A DNA stretch of 64,000 nucleotides from contig NZ_JAASQR010000003.1 in the NCBI RefSeq assembly GCF_011762025.1, positions 310,001 through 374,000 of the forward strand, written 5' to 3'. The translations under genes were made by a program, and so were the position numbers. The notes below the pieces were generated by a model. The model searched no databases and was not told the DNA's origin. It saw only the letters and a list, made by a program, of their open reading frames with translations. How positions within the stretch are numbered: the first letter of the stretch is position 1; each line of letters opens with the position of its first letter. The stretch is from Sphingobium vermicomposti (GTDB taxonomy: Bacteria; Pseudomonadota; Alphaproteobacteria; Sphingomonadales; Sphingomonadaceae). Below, piece by piece: positions 16,099 through 25,004 of the stretch.

Positions 16099-18614
16099 TC
16101 CGCAGCGATGGCGCCAAAGGGCATGGAAGCGTCGAGATGCTGGTGCAATTCACTCTCCGCACCGGCTGCGCGCTGCGCCCAGGGATCATCCTGGCTGAAG
16201 CTCTGCGAATAAAGGAAGCGAGCACGCAACTCCTCTCGGCCAGCCTCATCCTCGACAATCCGCTGCTTCACATATTCCACGCCAACGCGCTCGATCCAGG
16301 GCGCGGTGCGCTCCAGATAGCGGGCTTCCTCGCGGTAGAGCTGAGTGAAGGCGGCACAATAATCGAGCGCTTCCTGCTCGGTCGCGACCTTGCAGAGCAG
16401 GTCGGTGGCGCGGAGATGGATGCCGCCATTGCCGCCGACATGCAGCTCATAGCCGCTATCCACGCAGACCACACCAAAGTCCTTGATCGTCGCCTCCGCG
16501 CAGTTGCGGGGGCAGCCGGATACGGCGATCTTGAACTTGTGGGGCATCCACGACCCCCAGGTCATCCGTTCCGTCTTGACGCCAAGGCCGGTCGAATCCT
16601 GCGTGCCAAAGCGGCACCATTCGGACCCGACGCAGGTCTTCACCGTGCGCAGCGACTTGCCATAAGCATGACCGGAAACCATGCCCGCGGCATTGAGGTC
16701 GGCCCAAACGGCGGGCAAATCTTCCTTCTTGATGCCGAAGATATCGAGACGCTGGCCGCCGGTGACCTTCACCATCGGCGCATCATATTTCTCGACCACG
16801 TCAGCAATCGCGCGCAGTTCCTTGGGGTTGGTCAGGCCACCCCACATGCGCGGAACGACCGAATAGGTGCCGTCCTTCTGGATGTTCGCGTGCATCCGCT
16901 CATTGACGAAGCGGCTCTGCTGGTCATCGACATATTCACCGGGCAGCGCACAAAGCAGATAGTAATTGAGCGCCGGGCGGCAGGAAGAACAACCATCCGG
17001 CGTCGACCAGTGCAGCTTCTGCATCACTTCGGGGATAGAGCGCATATTCTGCGCCACGATCTCGCGCCGCACATCGTCATGGCCAAAGCTGGTGCATTTG
17101 CACATCGTCTTCGGCCCCGACTGGACGTCGTCGCCCAGCACCACCGCCAGCAGATTCTCGACCAGACCCGTGCAGCTGCCGCAGCTGGCTGACGCCTTGC
17201 AGGTGCCGCGCACCGCATCCAGGCTGCATGCGCCCTTCTCGATGCAAGCCACGACCTGGCCCTTGCTGACGCCGTTGCAGCCGCAAATCTCGGCATCGTC
17301 CGAGAGCGCCGCAACGGCCGCCTTAGGGTCCAGCGCGCCTCCTCCAGAGGCGAAGGCCTGACCGAAGATCAGCAGGTCGCGGATTTCGCCGACATCCTCC
17401 TCGCGCTTGAGCATGTCGAAATACCAACCGCCGTCCGCCGTGTCGCCATAGAGCACCGCGCCGATGACCTTGTCATCCTTGACCACGACGCGCTTGTAGA
17501 CGCCGCGTGACGCATCGCGCAGGACGATGTCCTCGCAACCTTCGCCGCCCGAAAAGTCACCAGCCGAAAAAACGTCCAGCCCGGCAACCTTGAGCTTGGT
17601 CGAGGTGACCGAACCCTTATAGCCCGTATGCTGGTCAGTCAGGCCGTCGGCCAGGCTGCGGCACATGTCCCACAACGGCGCGACGAGGCCGTAGACATTG
17701 CCGTCATGCTCAACACATTCGCCAACCGCCAGCACGTCAGGGTCGCTGGTGACCATATGGTCATCGACCTTGATGCCGCGATTGACCTCAAGGCCAGCTT
17801 CACGGGCGAGCGCCGTCGAGGGACGGATGCCCACCGCCATGACGACCAGGCTCGCGGGGATTTCCGTGCCATCCTTCAGGCGGACGCCCTCGACCTTGCC
17901 GTCGCCATAAATGGCTTCGGTATTGGCACCGGTCAGGATGGTCTGGCCGCGTCCTTCGAGCGCGGACTTCAAGAGCCAGCCCGCTGCCTCATCGAGCTGC
18001 CGCTCCATCAGCGTGTCCATCAGGTGGATCACGGTTACCTTCATGCCGCGCAGGGTGAGGCCATGCGCCGCTTCCAGGCCCAGCAATCCGCCGCCGATCA
18101 CCACCGCAGAACCGCCCTTCCCGGCGGCTTCCAGCATGGTGTCGACGTCCTTCATGTCGCGGAAGCTGATGACGCCCGGCAGGTCCTTGCCCGGCACCGG
18201 AATGATGAACGGGTCGGAACCCGTCGCGATCAGCAGCTTGTCATAGCCAACAGTGCGACCCGACTGGCTCGTGACGGTCTTTGCAGTGCGATCGACCGCC
18301 GTCACCGGATCGCCGGCGATCAGCTCGATCCCATTTTCATCATACCATTCACGGCTGTTGATGACGATGTCATCGAAGCTCTTCTCACCGGCCAGAACCG
18401 GCGAAAGCATGATGCGGTTATAGTTCACATAAGGCTCTGCGCCAAAGATGGTGACGCGATAACGCCCCGCATCGCGCGCCAGCAGTTCCTCGACCGCACG
18501 GCAACCGGCCATGCCGTTGCCAACAACCACCAGATGTTCCCGCACGTCCTCTGACGGCACGAAGATATTCTCTTCGTTGGCCGTCTCCGGTTCGGCGTTG
18601 TTCTGAAAATCCAT
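16095..18614 (-). CDS. nirB: Nitrite reductase [NAD(P)H] large subunit
   Basis: An 839-residue multi-domain enzyme converting nitrite to ammonium with NADH. The order is an FAD/NAD domain (HLVVVGNGMAGCRAVEE at about residue 28; VVIGGGLLGLEAAHG at about 170), two BFD-like [2Fe-2S] regions (CGCNGVSKG ... SCGSCTG, and KCTSFGHDD ... GCSSCRP), and the sulfite/nitrite-reductase half with the siroheme/[4Fe-4S] motif TCVGSEWCRFG ... SGCPRNCAEA. The start MDFQNN has GGAG 7 bases upstream, and longer in-frame versions would run back through the leader terminator. The leader carries a terminator and tandem hairpins, implying NasT-dependent antitermination. Confidence 0.95.
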   Translation of the reverse strand: MDFQNNAEPETANEENIFVPSEDVREHLVVVGNGMAGCRAVEELLARDAGRYRVTIFGAEPYVNYNRIMLSPVLAGEKSFDDIVINSREWYDENGIELIAGDPVTAVDRTAKTVTSQSGRTVGYDKLLIATGSDPFIIPVPGKDLPGVISFRDMKDVDTMLEAAGKGGSAVVIGGGLLGLEAAHGLTLRGMKVTVIHLMDTLMERQLDEAAGWLLKSALEGRGQTILTGANTEAIYGDGKVEGVRLKDGTEIPASLVVMAVGIRPSTALAREAGLEVNRGIKVDDHMVTSDPDVLAVGECVEHDGNVYGLVAPLWDMCRSLADGLTDQHTGYKGSVTSTKLKVAGLDVFSAGDFSGGEGCEDIVLRDASRGVYKRVVVKDDKVIGAVLYGDTADGGWYFDMLKREEDVGEIRDLLIFGQAFASGGGALDPKAAVAALSDDAEICGCNGVSKGQVVACIEKGACSLDAVRGTCKASASCGSCTGLVENLLAVVLGDDVQSGPKTMCKCTSFGHDDVRREIVAQNMRSIPEVMQKLHWSTPDGCSSCRPALNYYLLCALPGEYVDDQQSRFVNERMHANIQKDGTYSVVPRMWGGLTNPKELRAIADVVEKYDAPMVKVTGGQRLDIFGIKKEDLPAVWADLNAAGMVSGHAYGKSLRTVKTCVGSEWCRFGTQDSTGLGVKTERMTWGSWMPHKFKIAVSGCPRNCAEATIKDFGVVCVDSGYELHVGGNGGIHLRATDLLCKVATEQEALDYCAAFTQLYREEARYLERTAPWIERVGVEYVKQRIVEDEAGREELRARFLYSQSFSQDDPWAQRAAGAESELHQHLDASMPFGAIAAE

Positions 18615-18631
18615 CCCTTGACTCCAGACAA

Positions 18632-18690
18632 TAAAAAAGCCGCCATCCGGACCCCTGGGCTTTGAACCCAGGAGTCTGGATGGCGGCTTT
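18632..18690 (-). terminator. Leader terminator of the nirB operon
   Basis: On the minus strand a long GC-rich inverted repeat (AAGCCGCCATCC ... GGATGGCGGC), with an inner CTGGG/CCCAG extension, is followed by six Ts. It ends 17 bases before the nirB ATG, so transcripts would stop before nirB unless antiterminated. Confidence 0.9.
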
Positions 18691-18710
18691 GCCATCATTA
18701 ACGCTTTGAC

Positions 18711-18760
18711 GATCCAACCGTGGATCACCGCCGCTATATCAGTAGAGGACAACCTTGTCC
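18711..18760 (-). promoter_or_regulatory. Tandem hexaloop hairpins, candidate ANTAR (NasT) target, nirB leader
   Basis: Two hairpins lie 20 bases apart on the minus strand: GGAC[AAGGTT]GTCC and GATCC[ACGGTT]GGATC. Each has a six-base loop with A at position 1 and G at position 4, the published signature of RNA targets of ANTAR antiterminators. The terminator follows directly and nasT is encoded upstream. Confidence 0.8.
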
Positions 18761-18770
18761 TTCGCAGTGC

Positions 18771-18798
18771 AACATAAATGAAACGCGCTGGGGGTCAA
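18771..18798 (-). promoter_or_regulatory. Candidate promoter of nirB leader
   Basis: TTGACC and TATGTT boxes are separated by 16 bases on the minus strand. The expected start site falls a few bases before the first hexaloop hairpin, as it would for a leader-controlled operon. Confidence 0.45.
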
Positions 18799-18857
18799 GC
18801 GATTCGGCAGGAAAGTTTGAAAGTGCCGATAATCCCTCTCACCAAAACACCACCACC

Positions 18858-18889
18858 CGTTCGGGCTGAGCCTGTCGAAGGGCGAACGG
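18858..18889. repeat. Family A half-unit (copy 5)
   Basis: CGTTCGGGCTGAGCCTGTCG followed by AAGGGCGAACGG. Only one arm is present, closed by a short mirror of its own end. It lies between the narK 3' end and the nirB promoter. The rest of the 18799-18960 stretch shows no gene. Confidence 0.7.
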
Positions 18890-18960
18890 AGGTAAGGTTT
18901 CAAAATAGGGCGGCGGCTCCTCTTTCGAGTGCCGCCGCCTCTCCTCTCCAACAACCCTAA

Positions 18961-20205
18961 TCAGATGCGCGCACCGCTGCTCCAGGTCGCGCGCCAGCGA
19001 GCACGCACCAGCGAAATGCCCAGGAAAGCCGCCACGGACAGGCCCGCGAAGATCAGGAACCCAGGCGCAAAGCTGCCGGTAAACTGCTTGGCAAGACCCA
19101 GCGACGACGCCAGGTAAAAGCCGCCAATGCCGCCCGCCATGCCGACCAGGCCGGTCATGACGCCGATTTCTTCCTGGAAACGCTGCGGCACCAGCTGGAA
19201 CACCGAACCGTTCCCAGCGCCCAGCGCCAGCATCGCGGCGACGAAAAAGCCCAGCGACGACACCAGGGTCGATGCGTAGGACACACCGGCAAGCGCCAGC
19301 GCAGCGGCGATATAGACCATCATCAGCGCCTTGATGCCGCCAATCTTGTCAGCCAGCGCGCCACCCATGGGGCGGACCAGCGAACCGGCGAACACGCAGC
19401 CCGCGGTGCAATAGCCCGCTGTGATCGGGGTCAGGCCGAACTGGTCGGTGAAGTAGATCGGCAGCGATGCGGCAAGGCCGACGAAACCGCCGAAAGTCAC
19501 CGAATAAAATCCCATCAGCCACCAGGCGTCGGCCGTCTTCAGCGGACGGAAATAATCCACCAGCTTCTTGGGCGCAGGCGCGTTGGGCGCATTTTTTGCC
19601 ATGAACATATAGGCAATGAAGACGATGGTGAGCGGGATGCAGGCCAGGCCCAGCACCGCGTTCCAGCCGAACAGCTTTGCCAGGATCGGCGCAAAGAGCG
19701 AGGCAAGCACGGTGCCCGAATTGCCCATGCCGGCCAGACCCATCGCCTTGCCCTGATGTTCAGGCGGATACCAGCGGCTGGCCAAAGGCAAAGCGATGGC
19801 GAAGCTTGCGCCCGCAAAGCCCAAAATCACGCCCAGCGCCAGCGTGCCGCCAAAGCTGTTGACGCCCATGAACCAGGCGCCAAAAAGGCCCAGGATCACG
19901 ATGACCTGGCTGATCGCCCCGGCCTGCTTGCAACCGATGCGATCGACCAGCAGCCCGTTGACCACGCGCAACAGCGCGCCTGCAAGGGTTGGGACAGCGA
20001 CCATCAACCCCTTTTCAGCGGGCGTCAGGCCCAATGTCTGGGAAATGGAGGGTGCCAATGGCCCCAACACCACCCACACCATGAAGGCCAGGTCGAAATA
20101 AAGGAACGCGGCGATCAGGGTCGGCGTGTGACCCGCTTTCCAGAAGCTGGTCGGCCCGGCTTCCCCCTCGCCGCCTTTTTCGCGGTCCCAATAAGCAGTT
20201 GCCAT
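18961..20205 (-). CDS. narK: Nitrate/nitrite MFS transporter (NarK/NasA family)
   Basis: A 414-residue major facilitator of the nitrate/nitrite porter family with about 12 hydrophobic segments. Family landmarks include FYLDLAFMVWVVLGPLAP-like sequence in the first helix (here LYFDLAFMVWVVLGPLAP), the nitrate-signature-like GNGSVFQLVPQRF, and VVNGLLVDRIGCKQ. The ATG (MATAYW) has AAGGA 7 bases upstream; a TTG five codons earlier is less likely. It imports nitrate for the reductases downstream. Its leader has its own promoter, hairpins and terminator, paralleling nirB. Confidence 0.92.
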   Translation of the reverse strand: MATAYWDREKGGEGEAGPTSFWKAGHTPTLIAAFLYFDLAFMVWVVLGPLAPSISQTLGLTPAEKGLMVAVPTLAGALLRVVNGLLVDRIGCKQAGAISQVIVILGLFGAWFMGVNSFGGTLALGVILGFAGASFAIALPLASRWYPPEHQGKAMGLAGMGNSGTVLASLFAPILAKLFGWNAVLGLACIPLTIVFIAYMFMAKNAPNAPAPKKLVDYFRPLKTADAWWLMGFYSVTFGGFVGLAASLPIYFTDQFGLTPITAGYCTAGCVFAGSLVRPMGGALADKIGGIKALMMVYIAAALALAGVSYASTLVSSLGFFVAAMLALGAGNGSVFQLVPQRFQEEIGVMTGLVGMAGGIGGFYLASSLGLAKQFTGSFAPGFLIFAGLSVAAFLGISLVRARWRATWSSGARI

Positions 20206-20237
20206 GATGACGTCCTTCAATCTTGTGAAATGGACAC

Positions 20238-20292
20238 AAAAAAAGGCCGCTCGCCGAATGCTCGTTATTCACGAGACCCGGTCAGCGGCTTT
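20238..20292 (-). terminator. Leader terminator of narK
   Basis: On the minus strand GCCGCTGACCGGG ... CGGCGAGCGGC, with an inner CTCGT/ACGAG helix, is followed by seven Ts. It sits about 35 bases before the narK ATG. Confidence 0.85.
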
Positions 20293-20323
20293 GCTGCAAA
20301 TTCTGTTTTGAGGAGAGCGCGAC

Positions 20324-20367
20324 CCCATCCTTGGGCATGCTCATCCATGAACGCGCTTCGTCGCGCG
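20324..20367 (-). promoter_or_regulatory. Candidate NasT-responsive hairpins in narK leader
   Basis: A strong hairpin CGCGC[GACGAA]GCGCG is followed by two weaker candidates: CATG[GATGAG]CATG and CCC[AAGGAT]GGG. The last loop has the A1/G4 pattern, but its stem is only three pairs. The placement between promoter and terminator matches the nirB leader, so the function is probably the same; the exact pairing is less certain. Confidence 0.55.
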
Positions 20368-20375
20368 ACCTTTGC

Positions 20376-20404
20376 CTTATCTAATGATTCGCTTCATGTT
20401 GCAA
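20376..20404 (-). promoter_or_regulatory. Candidate narK promoter
   Basis: TTGCAA and GATAAG boxes separated by 17 bases on the minus strand. The predicted start site lies just before the first leader hairpin. Confidence 0.5.
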
Positions 20405-20450
20405 GGCACAATTTTTCTGCCAATCCTCCCCATTGCCAAATGGGGAAGGA

Positions 20451-21665
20451 TCAGAAGGTGGCAAGGAAATCCTCGATGCGTTCGGGGTCGAATATGCGAC
20501 CGTCGAAAAACCGGTCGGGGCCCAGCGTCAGTTCACCCCGCTTGGAACCGACCGCTAGCGGCGAGGCGACAGCGCCTTCCACCTTCATGCTGGCGCCGGG
20601 GATCGGCACATTGCTTTCGGCCAACGCCCGGCGGAAAATGTCCGGGCGAAACACCGATCCGGCCTTTGCCGCATTTTCGGGCGTGTGATCCACCATCTTC
20701 CACCGCACGAGCTGCGAATAGAGCCAAAGCGCCTGGCTGCGCCACGGAAAAGGCGTCGCTTCACGCGAAAAGAGCATGAAGTCCGGCATGTCGACCGGCG
20801 GCATGTCCGCCCGTGCAACGATACGCCCCGACAGCCCGCGCAGGATCAGGTCGGCGGGCTGATCGACGAAATGGGGCTGCGACAAAAGATGCGCCAGCGC
20901 CTCATGATTGCCCGGATCGTCGCACCATGCGGCGGAACGGACCAGTGCGCGGATCAGTGCGTCCACCGTCTGCGGATTTTCCTCCAGCCAGGGCGTGCGG
21001 AACGCCAGCACCTTTTCCACGCCGCGCCGCCAGATGCGCTCGCCAATGGCCACGGCTTCGGCCAGGCCCGCCTCTACCGCCGCGCTGCCCCAGGGTTCGC
21101 CTGCGATGAAGCCGTCAATCTCGCCCCCACGCATCGCTTCCACCGTCAGCGACGGCGGCACCACGCGCAACAGGACATCGCGGTCGGGGTCAACGCCCGC
21201 ACTGGCCAGCCAGTAACGCAGCATGATGGCGTGGCTGGAAAAGCGGTGGACGACGCCGATCACCGGCTTGCGCTTCCACAGGCCAATGGCGGTGGCGAAA
21301 TCATGCGCGGTGCCCAGCGGATCGTTCAGCCGGGCGGTGACATCGGGGTCCAGCGCCAGGGCGAATTCCCGCGCCATCACCAGCATATTGCCGTTGACGT
21401 TGAGCTTATAGGGCGCGGCCAGCGGCGCGGGATGCTGGCTCAACCCCAGCGTCACGGCGATGGCGAGCGGGGCCAGCATGTGCGCGGCCTGCACCTGGCC
21501 GAACAGCAGCCGGTCGCGCAAAGTCGCCCAGCTGACCGTGCGGACCAGGTCGAGGCTCAGCCCCTCTTCCTCGGCAAAGCCTTTTTCCCGCGCCACCGCC
21601 AGCACGGCGGAATCGGTCAGCGGCAGATAGGCGATACGCAGCGAAGTCGTCCCAGTGCTCATCAT
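20451..21665 (-). CDS. nasS: Nitrate-binding regulatory protein NasS
   Basis: A 404-residue protein of the NrtA/CmpA/NasS nitrate-binding family (ALAIA-type core: LRIAYLPLTDSAVLAVAREKGF, GQVQAAHMLAPLAIAVTLGL, LNVNGNMLVMAREFA). It starts directly at the binding domain with no signal peptide, which marks it as the cytoplasmic sensor NasS and not a transporter component. In known systems NasS binds NasT and releases it when nitrate is present. The start overlaps the nasT stop by 4 bases (ATGA), in keeping with a two-protein sensor-antiterminator unit. Confidence 0.9.
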   Translation of the reverse strand: MMSTGTTSLRIAYLPLTDSAVLAVAREKGFAEEEGLSLDLVRTVSWATLRDRLLFGQVQAAHMLAPLAIAVTLGLSQHPAPLAAPYKLNVNGNMLVMAREFALALDPDVTARLNDPLGTAHDFATAIGLWKRKPVIGVVHRFSSHAIMLRYWLASAGVDPDRDVLLRVVPPSLTVEAMRGGEIDGFIAGEPWGSAAVEAGLAEAVAIGERIWRRGVEKVLAFRTPWLEENPQTVDALIRALVRSAAWCDDPGNHEALAHLLSQPHFVDQPADLILRGLSGRIVARADMPPVDMPDFMLFSREATPFPWRSQALWLYSQLVRWKMVDHTPENAAKAGSVFRPDIFRRALAESNVPIPGASMKVEGAVASPLAVGSKRGELTLGPDRFFDGRIFDPERIEDFLATF

Positions 21666-22243
21666 ACCCCCCCTCCCAACAAGTCGCTGGCTGTGATCAG
21701 GGCCTGGGCGACATCCACGATCTTTTTCCCCTGGTTCATCGCGCTCGACCGCAACAGCGCATAGGCATCCGGTTCGCTGATGCCTCGCTGGCTCATCAAT
21801 ATGGATTTGGCGCGGTCGACGATCTTGCGGTCGGACAAGGCGGTGCGCGCTTCGTCCAGTTCGGTCTGAAGCCGGGCAAAGGCGTTAAAGCGGCGGACGG
21901 CCAGTTCCAGCACCGGCTTTACCCGTTCCTTGCGCAGCCCGTCCACGACATAGGCGGAAACCCCCGCATCAATGGCGGCACCGATCATGGAATCGTCCGA
22001 CTGGTCGACGAACATGGCAATCGGCGTGGCCAGCGCGCGGCTGACCGTCAGCATTTCCTCCAGCGTGTCGCGGCTGGGGCTGCCCAGGTCCATCAGGACG
22101 ACGTCGGGTGCCATGCGCTCAAGTCGCGCGACAAAGCCCCCGCGTGGAGGAATGATATGAATATCGTCATAGCCCGCTTCGCGCAGTCCTTCTTCCAGAA
22201 CCGTCGCGCGCAGGCCGCTGTCATCGATGATGACGATTCGCAT
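21662..22243 (-). CDS. nasT: ANTAR-domain antiterminator NasT
   Basis: A 193-residue response-regulator-like protein. The N-terminal receiver-like domain (MRIVIIDDSGLRATVLEEGL; VVLMDLGSPSRD) keeps an Asp at the usual position. The C-terminal ANTAR RNA-binding domain contains DRKIVDRAKSILMSQRGIS and EPDAYALLRSSAMNQGKKIVDVA. ANTAR proteins bind tandem hexaloop hairpins and let polymerase pass a leader terminator; such leaders are found upstream of narK and nirB here. The start MRIVIID is chosen over an upstream Met because it is the family N-terminus. Confidence 0.93.
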   Translation of the reverse strand: MRIVIIDDSGLRATVLEEGLREAGYDDIHIIPPRGGFVARLERMAPDVVLMDLGSPSRDTLEEMLTVSRALATPIAMFVDQSDDSMIGAAIDAGVSAYVVDGLRKERVKPVLELAVRRFNAFARLQTELDEARTALSDRKIVDRAKSILMSQRGISEPDAYALLRSSAMNQGKKIVDVAQALITASDLLGGGV

Positions 22244-22318
22244 GGACCCATAGCCTTTTCGCCATTCAATGACGGCGATGCTGCGCCGCGTCAATCAGCT
22301 CTCAAACGCGCCCATTTG

Positions 22319-23845
22319 TCAATGCACGGCTGAAGGATCGACCTTGCCCGTTGGCCGGGGGCCAAGCCAGATGAGGGCGGCGGCCAGGAACAGGAATATC
22401 GCCGCGATGAAAAACACATGGTCCATGGCGATCACCGTCGCCTGCTGATCGACCAGGTTCGACAAAATCTGGCGGCTCTGTTCGGGGGAGAAGCCGCTGC
22501 CGGTCAGCGGAGCCGTCGCGTCGGGGCCAAGTGTCGACACCATTTCGTTGCGCGACGTGCGCTGGCCATCGCCCCAGCCGGTCAGCACCACCGACGTGGT
22601 GATGGCGACCGCGATGGTGCGCAAAAAGCTCTGCATCCCGGCGGCAGACGCGGTTTCTTCCGGCAGGACAGACCCCAGCGTCAGAGTGGTGAGCGGGATC
22701 ATGAAGAAAGGCATGGCGAACCCTTGCACAATCTGCGGCAGGGACAATCCCCAGAAATCCTCCGTGCCGGTCCACCCGGCCCGCCAGAATGTCGCCATGC
22801 CCAGCCACATGATCGCACCGGACACCAGGATGCGGGCATCCACCTTGCCCGTCGCCCGCGCCGCGATCGGAGCGGTCAGGATAGCCGTGGCGGCGGTAAA
22901 GGCGGTGACAAAGCCTGCCCAACTGGCGGTATAGCCCATCGACATTTGCAGCCATTGCGGGATGATGACGATGCCCGCGAAATAAGCGCCAAAACATAGC
23001 GCCAGCGATATGACGCCCGACGTGAAACCAATGTGGCGGAACACCCGCAGGTCGACGATCGGATGTTCTTCCGTCAATTCCCATATCAGGAATGCACACA
23101 GGCCGATCACCGCCATCACCGCGAGCACCACGATCAGCGGATCGCCGAACCAGTCACGATCGCGGCCAAGGTCCAGCATGATCTGCAGACAGCCGATCCA
23201 GAATATCAACAGGCCCAAACCGACATAATCGATGGGCAGCTTGCGCCGTTCGGTTTCCGCCGGACCCAGCAGCACCGCCGCCGCGAATACACAGACAGCC
23301 GCGATGGGCAGGTTGATGAAGAAGATCCAGTGCCAGCTCCAATTGTCGCTGATATAGCCGCCGATGATCGGTCCCGCCGCAGGCCCGACCAGCGTCGTCA
23401 TCGCCCACAGCCCCATGACGCGAGCGCGCTGTTCGGGCGGGAAAATGCGGACGAGCAGGGTCTGGGACATGGGCATGATGGGACCGCCGCAAATCCCCTG
23501 CCCGATGCGGCATGCCACGATCATGCCCAACGTCATCGACAGGCCGCATAACAGCGAAAAAATGCCGAAGCCGACCATGGCGAATGTGAAGACCCGGACC
23601 GTCCCGAAACGTTGGGAAAGCCAGCCGGTCAACGGCACGCAGATCGCTTCCGCCACCGCATAGGATGTGATGATCCACGTGCCTTGATCCGGCGTGATGC
23701 CCAGATTCCCCGCAATGTGGGGAACGGACACATTGGCGATGGTCAGGTCCAGCACCACCATGAAATTGCTGAGCGCCAGCACGAACGCCGCCAGCATGCG
23801 CTGGCGTGGGGTCAGGGACGCGATGCCGTCGGCCAGGATGGTCAC
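22319..23845 (-). CDS. emrB: DHA2-family MFS drug efflux permease (EmrB-like)
   Basis: A 508-residue, about 14-helix drug:H+ antiporter of the EmrB/QacA group. Motifs include LSNFMVVLDLTIANVSVPHI in helix 1, GWLSQRFGTVRV (motif A) and GPAAGPIIGGYISDNWSWHW (motif C). A GTG start 10 bases after the emrA stop, with a purine-rich GAGGGG between, gives the usual N-terminus; longer in-frame starts fall inside emrA. With the adaptor and outer-membrane factor it would expel hydrophobic compounds across both membranes. Confidence 0.9.
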   Translation of the reverse strand: MTILADGIASLTPRQRMLAAFVLALSNFMVVLDLTIANVSVPHIAGNLGITPDQGTWIITSYAVAEAICVPLTGWLSQRFGTVRVFTFAMVGFGIFSLLCGLSMTLGMIVACRIGQGICGGPIMPMSQTLLVRIFPPEQRARVMGLWAMTTLVGPAAGPIIGGYISDNWSWHWIFFINLPIAAVCVFAAAVLLGPAETERRKLPIDYVGLGLLIFWIGCLQIMLDLGRDRDWFGDPLIVVLAVMAVIGLCAFLIWELTEEHPIVDLRVFRHIGFTSGVISLALCFGAYFAGIVIIPQWLQMSMGYTASWAGFVTAFTAATAILTAPIAARATGKVDARILVSGAIMWLGMATFWRAGWTGTEDFWGLSLPQIVQGFAMPFFMIPLTTLTLGSVLPEETASAAGMQSFLRTIAVAITTSVVLTGWGDGQRTSRNEMVSTLGPDATAPLTGSGFSPEQSRQILSNLVDQQATVIAMDHVFFIAAIFLFLAAALIWLGPRPTGKVDPSAVH

Positions 23846-23855
23846 GCGCGGCCCC

Positions 23856-25004
23856 TCACCGGCCGGACAGGTAGATGTCGGCTTCCATCGACAGCCCGAC
23901 CCGCAACGGGTGCGCGGCCAGTTCCTTGGGGTCCAGGGCAATGCGCACCGGCAGGCGCTGGACCACCTTGATCCAGTTGCCGGTCGCGTTCTGCGCCGGG
24001 ATCAGCGCCATTGAAGACCCGGTTCCGCCCGAAAATCCGACGACCTTGCCATGATAGACCACGTCCCCGCCATACAGGTCGGACGTCACCTCGGCGGGCA
24101 TGCCGATCTTTACCTCGCGCAGCTGCCGTTCCTTGAAATTGGCGTCGACATAGACCTGGTTCAGCGGAACTATGGTCATGATCGGCGTGCCCTGCGCCAC
24201 CCGCTGGCCGACCTGGACCTGCCGTCGCGTGACCACCCCATCGATCGGCGCGCGGATGACGCTGCGCCCGATATCGAGCCGGGCGCTTTCAACCTTCGCC
24301 TTGGCGGCCAGCACGGCAGGATCGCTTTCTGCGGTCAAACCCTGAACCAGCGCATCATTGGCGGCCAGGTCACCCTGCGCCGCGCCGCGCGTGGCCTGCG
24401 CCATCGCCACTGCGGCGCGGGCCTGCGCCAGCCCCGCACGAGCGGCAGCGAACGCCTTGCGCGCGATCGTCACTTCATCGCCGGAAACAGCGCCTTCGGG
24501 GGCCAGCGCTTCACGGCGTTGCAGGTCGACGCGCGCCTTTTCCAAATCCGCCTGCGCGGTCGCCAATTGTGCCTGCGCCTGCGCGATATCGGCGCCGCGC
24601 GCTTCGACCTGCGCGGCGAGCGCGCTATTGGTCGCCGATGTCTGGCGGAAACGGCGGCGCGCTTCTGCCAGATCGGCCTCCGCCTGCGCCAGCGCGATCC
24701 GCGCATTGGTGGGGTCGAGCCGTACCAATATGTCGCCACGCTTGACCGCCTGCGTGTCGGACACCAGCACCTGCGTGGCCTGCGCCGAAATCAGCGGCGT
24801 CACCTGCGCGACTTCGGCATTCACATAGGCATTGTCGGTGCTGACATGGTTGCGCCCGATCAGCTGATACCACAGCAGGTAGATGAGGCCCAAAACGATG
24901 ACCGCGACACCCAGGCGAATCAGCCAAGTCTTGCGCTGCCCCATCTTCGCCGCCCGTTCCGCCGTATCGGCGTCGGACGTGAATTCTGGCGTTGCGTCAG
25001 CCAT
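23856..25004 (-). CDS. emrA: HlyD/EmrA membrane fusion protein
   Basis: A 382-residue periplasmic adaptor. A short cytoplasmic N-terminus and one transmembrane helix (WLIRLGVAVIVLGLIYLLWY) are followed by a biotinyl-lipoyl half (NAYVNAEVAQVTPLISAQ), a long alanine-rich coiled-coil hairpin (about residues 95-200), the second lipoyl half (VIRAPIDGVVTRRQVQVG) and beta-barrel regions. It bridges EmrB and the outer-membrane factor. The ATG overlaps the outer-membrane factor stop by 8 bases. Confidence 0.91.
   Translation of the reverse strand: MADATPEFTSDADTAERAAKMGQRKTWLIRLGVAVIVLGLIYLLWYQLIGRNHVSTDNAYVNAEVAQVTPLISAQATQVLVSDTQAVKRGDILVRLDPTNARIALAQAEADLAEARRRFRQTSATNSALAAQVEARGADIAQAQAQLATAQADLEKARVDLQRREALAPEGAVSGDEVTIARKAFAAARAGLAQARAAVAMAQATRGAAQGDLAANDALVQGLTAESDPAVLAAKAKVESARLDIGRSVIRAPIDGVVTRRQVQVGQRVAQGTPIMTIVPLNQVYVDANFKERQLREVKIGMPAEVTSDLYGGDVVYHGKVVGFSGGTGSSMALIPAQNATGNWIKVVQRLPVRIALDPKELAAHPLRVGLSMEADIYLSGR

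Noticed and set aside
20451..21665. A periplasmic nitrate ABC transporter binding protein
   Set aside because: No signal peptide, no permease or ATPase nearby, and overlap with nasT point to the cytoplasmic sensor NasS.
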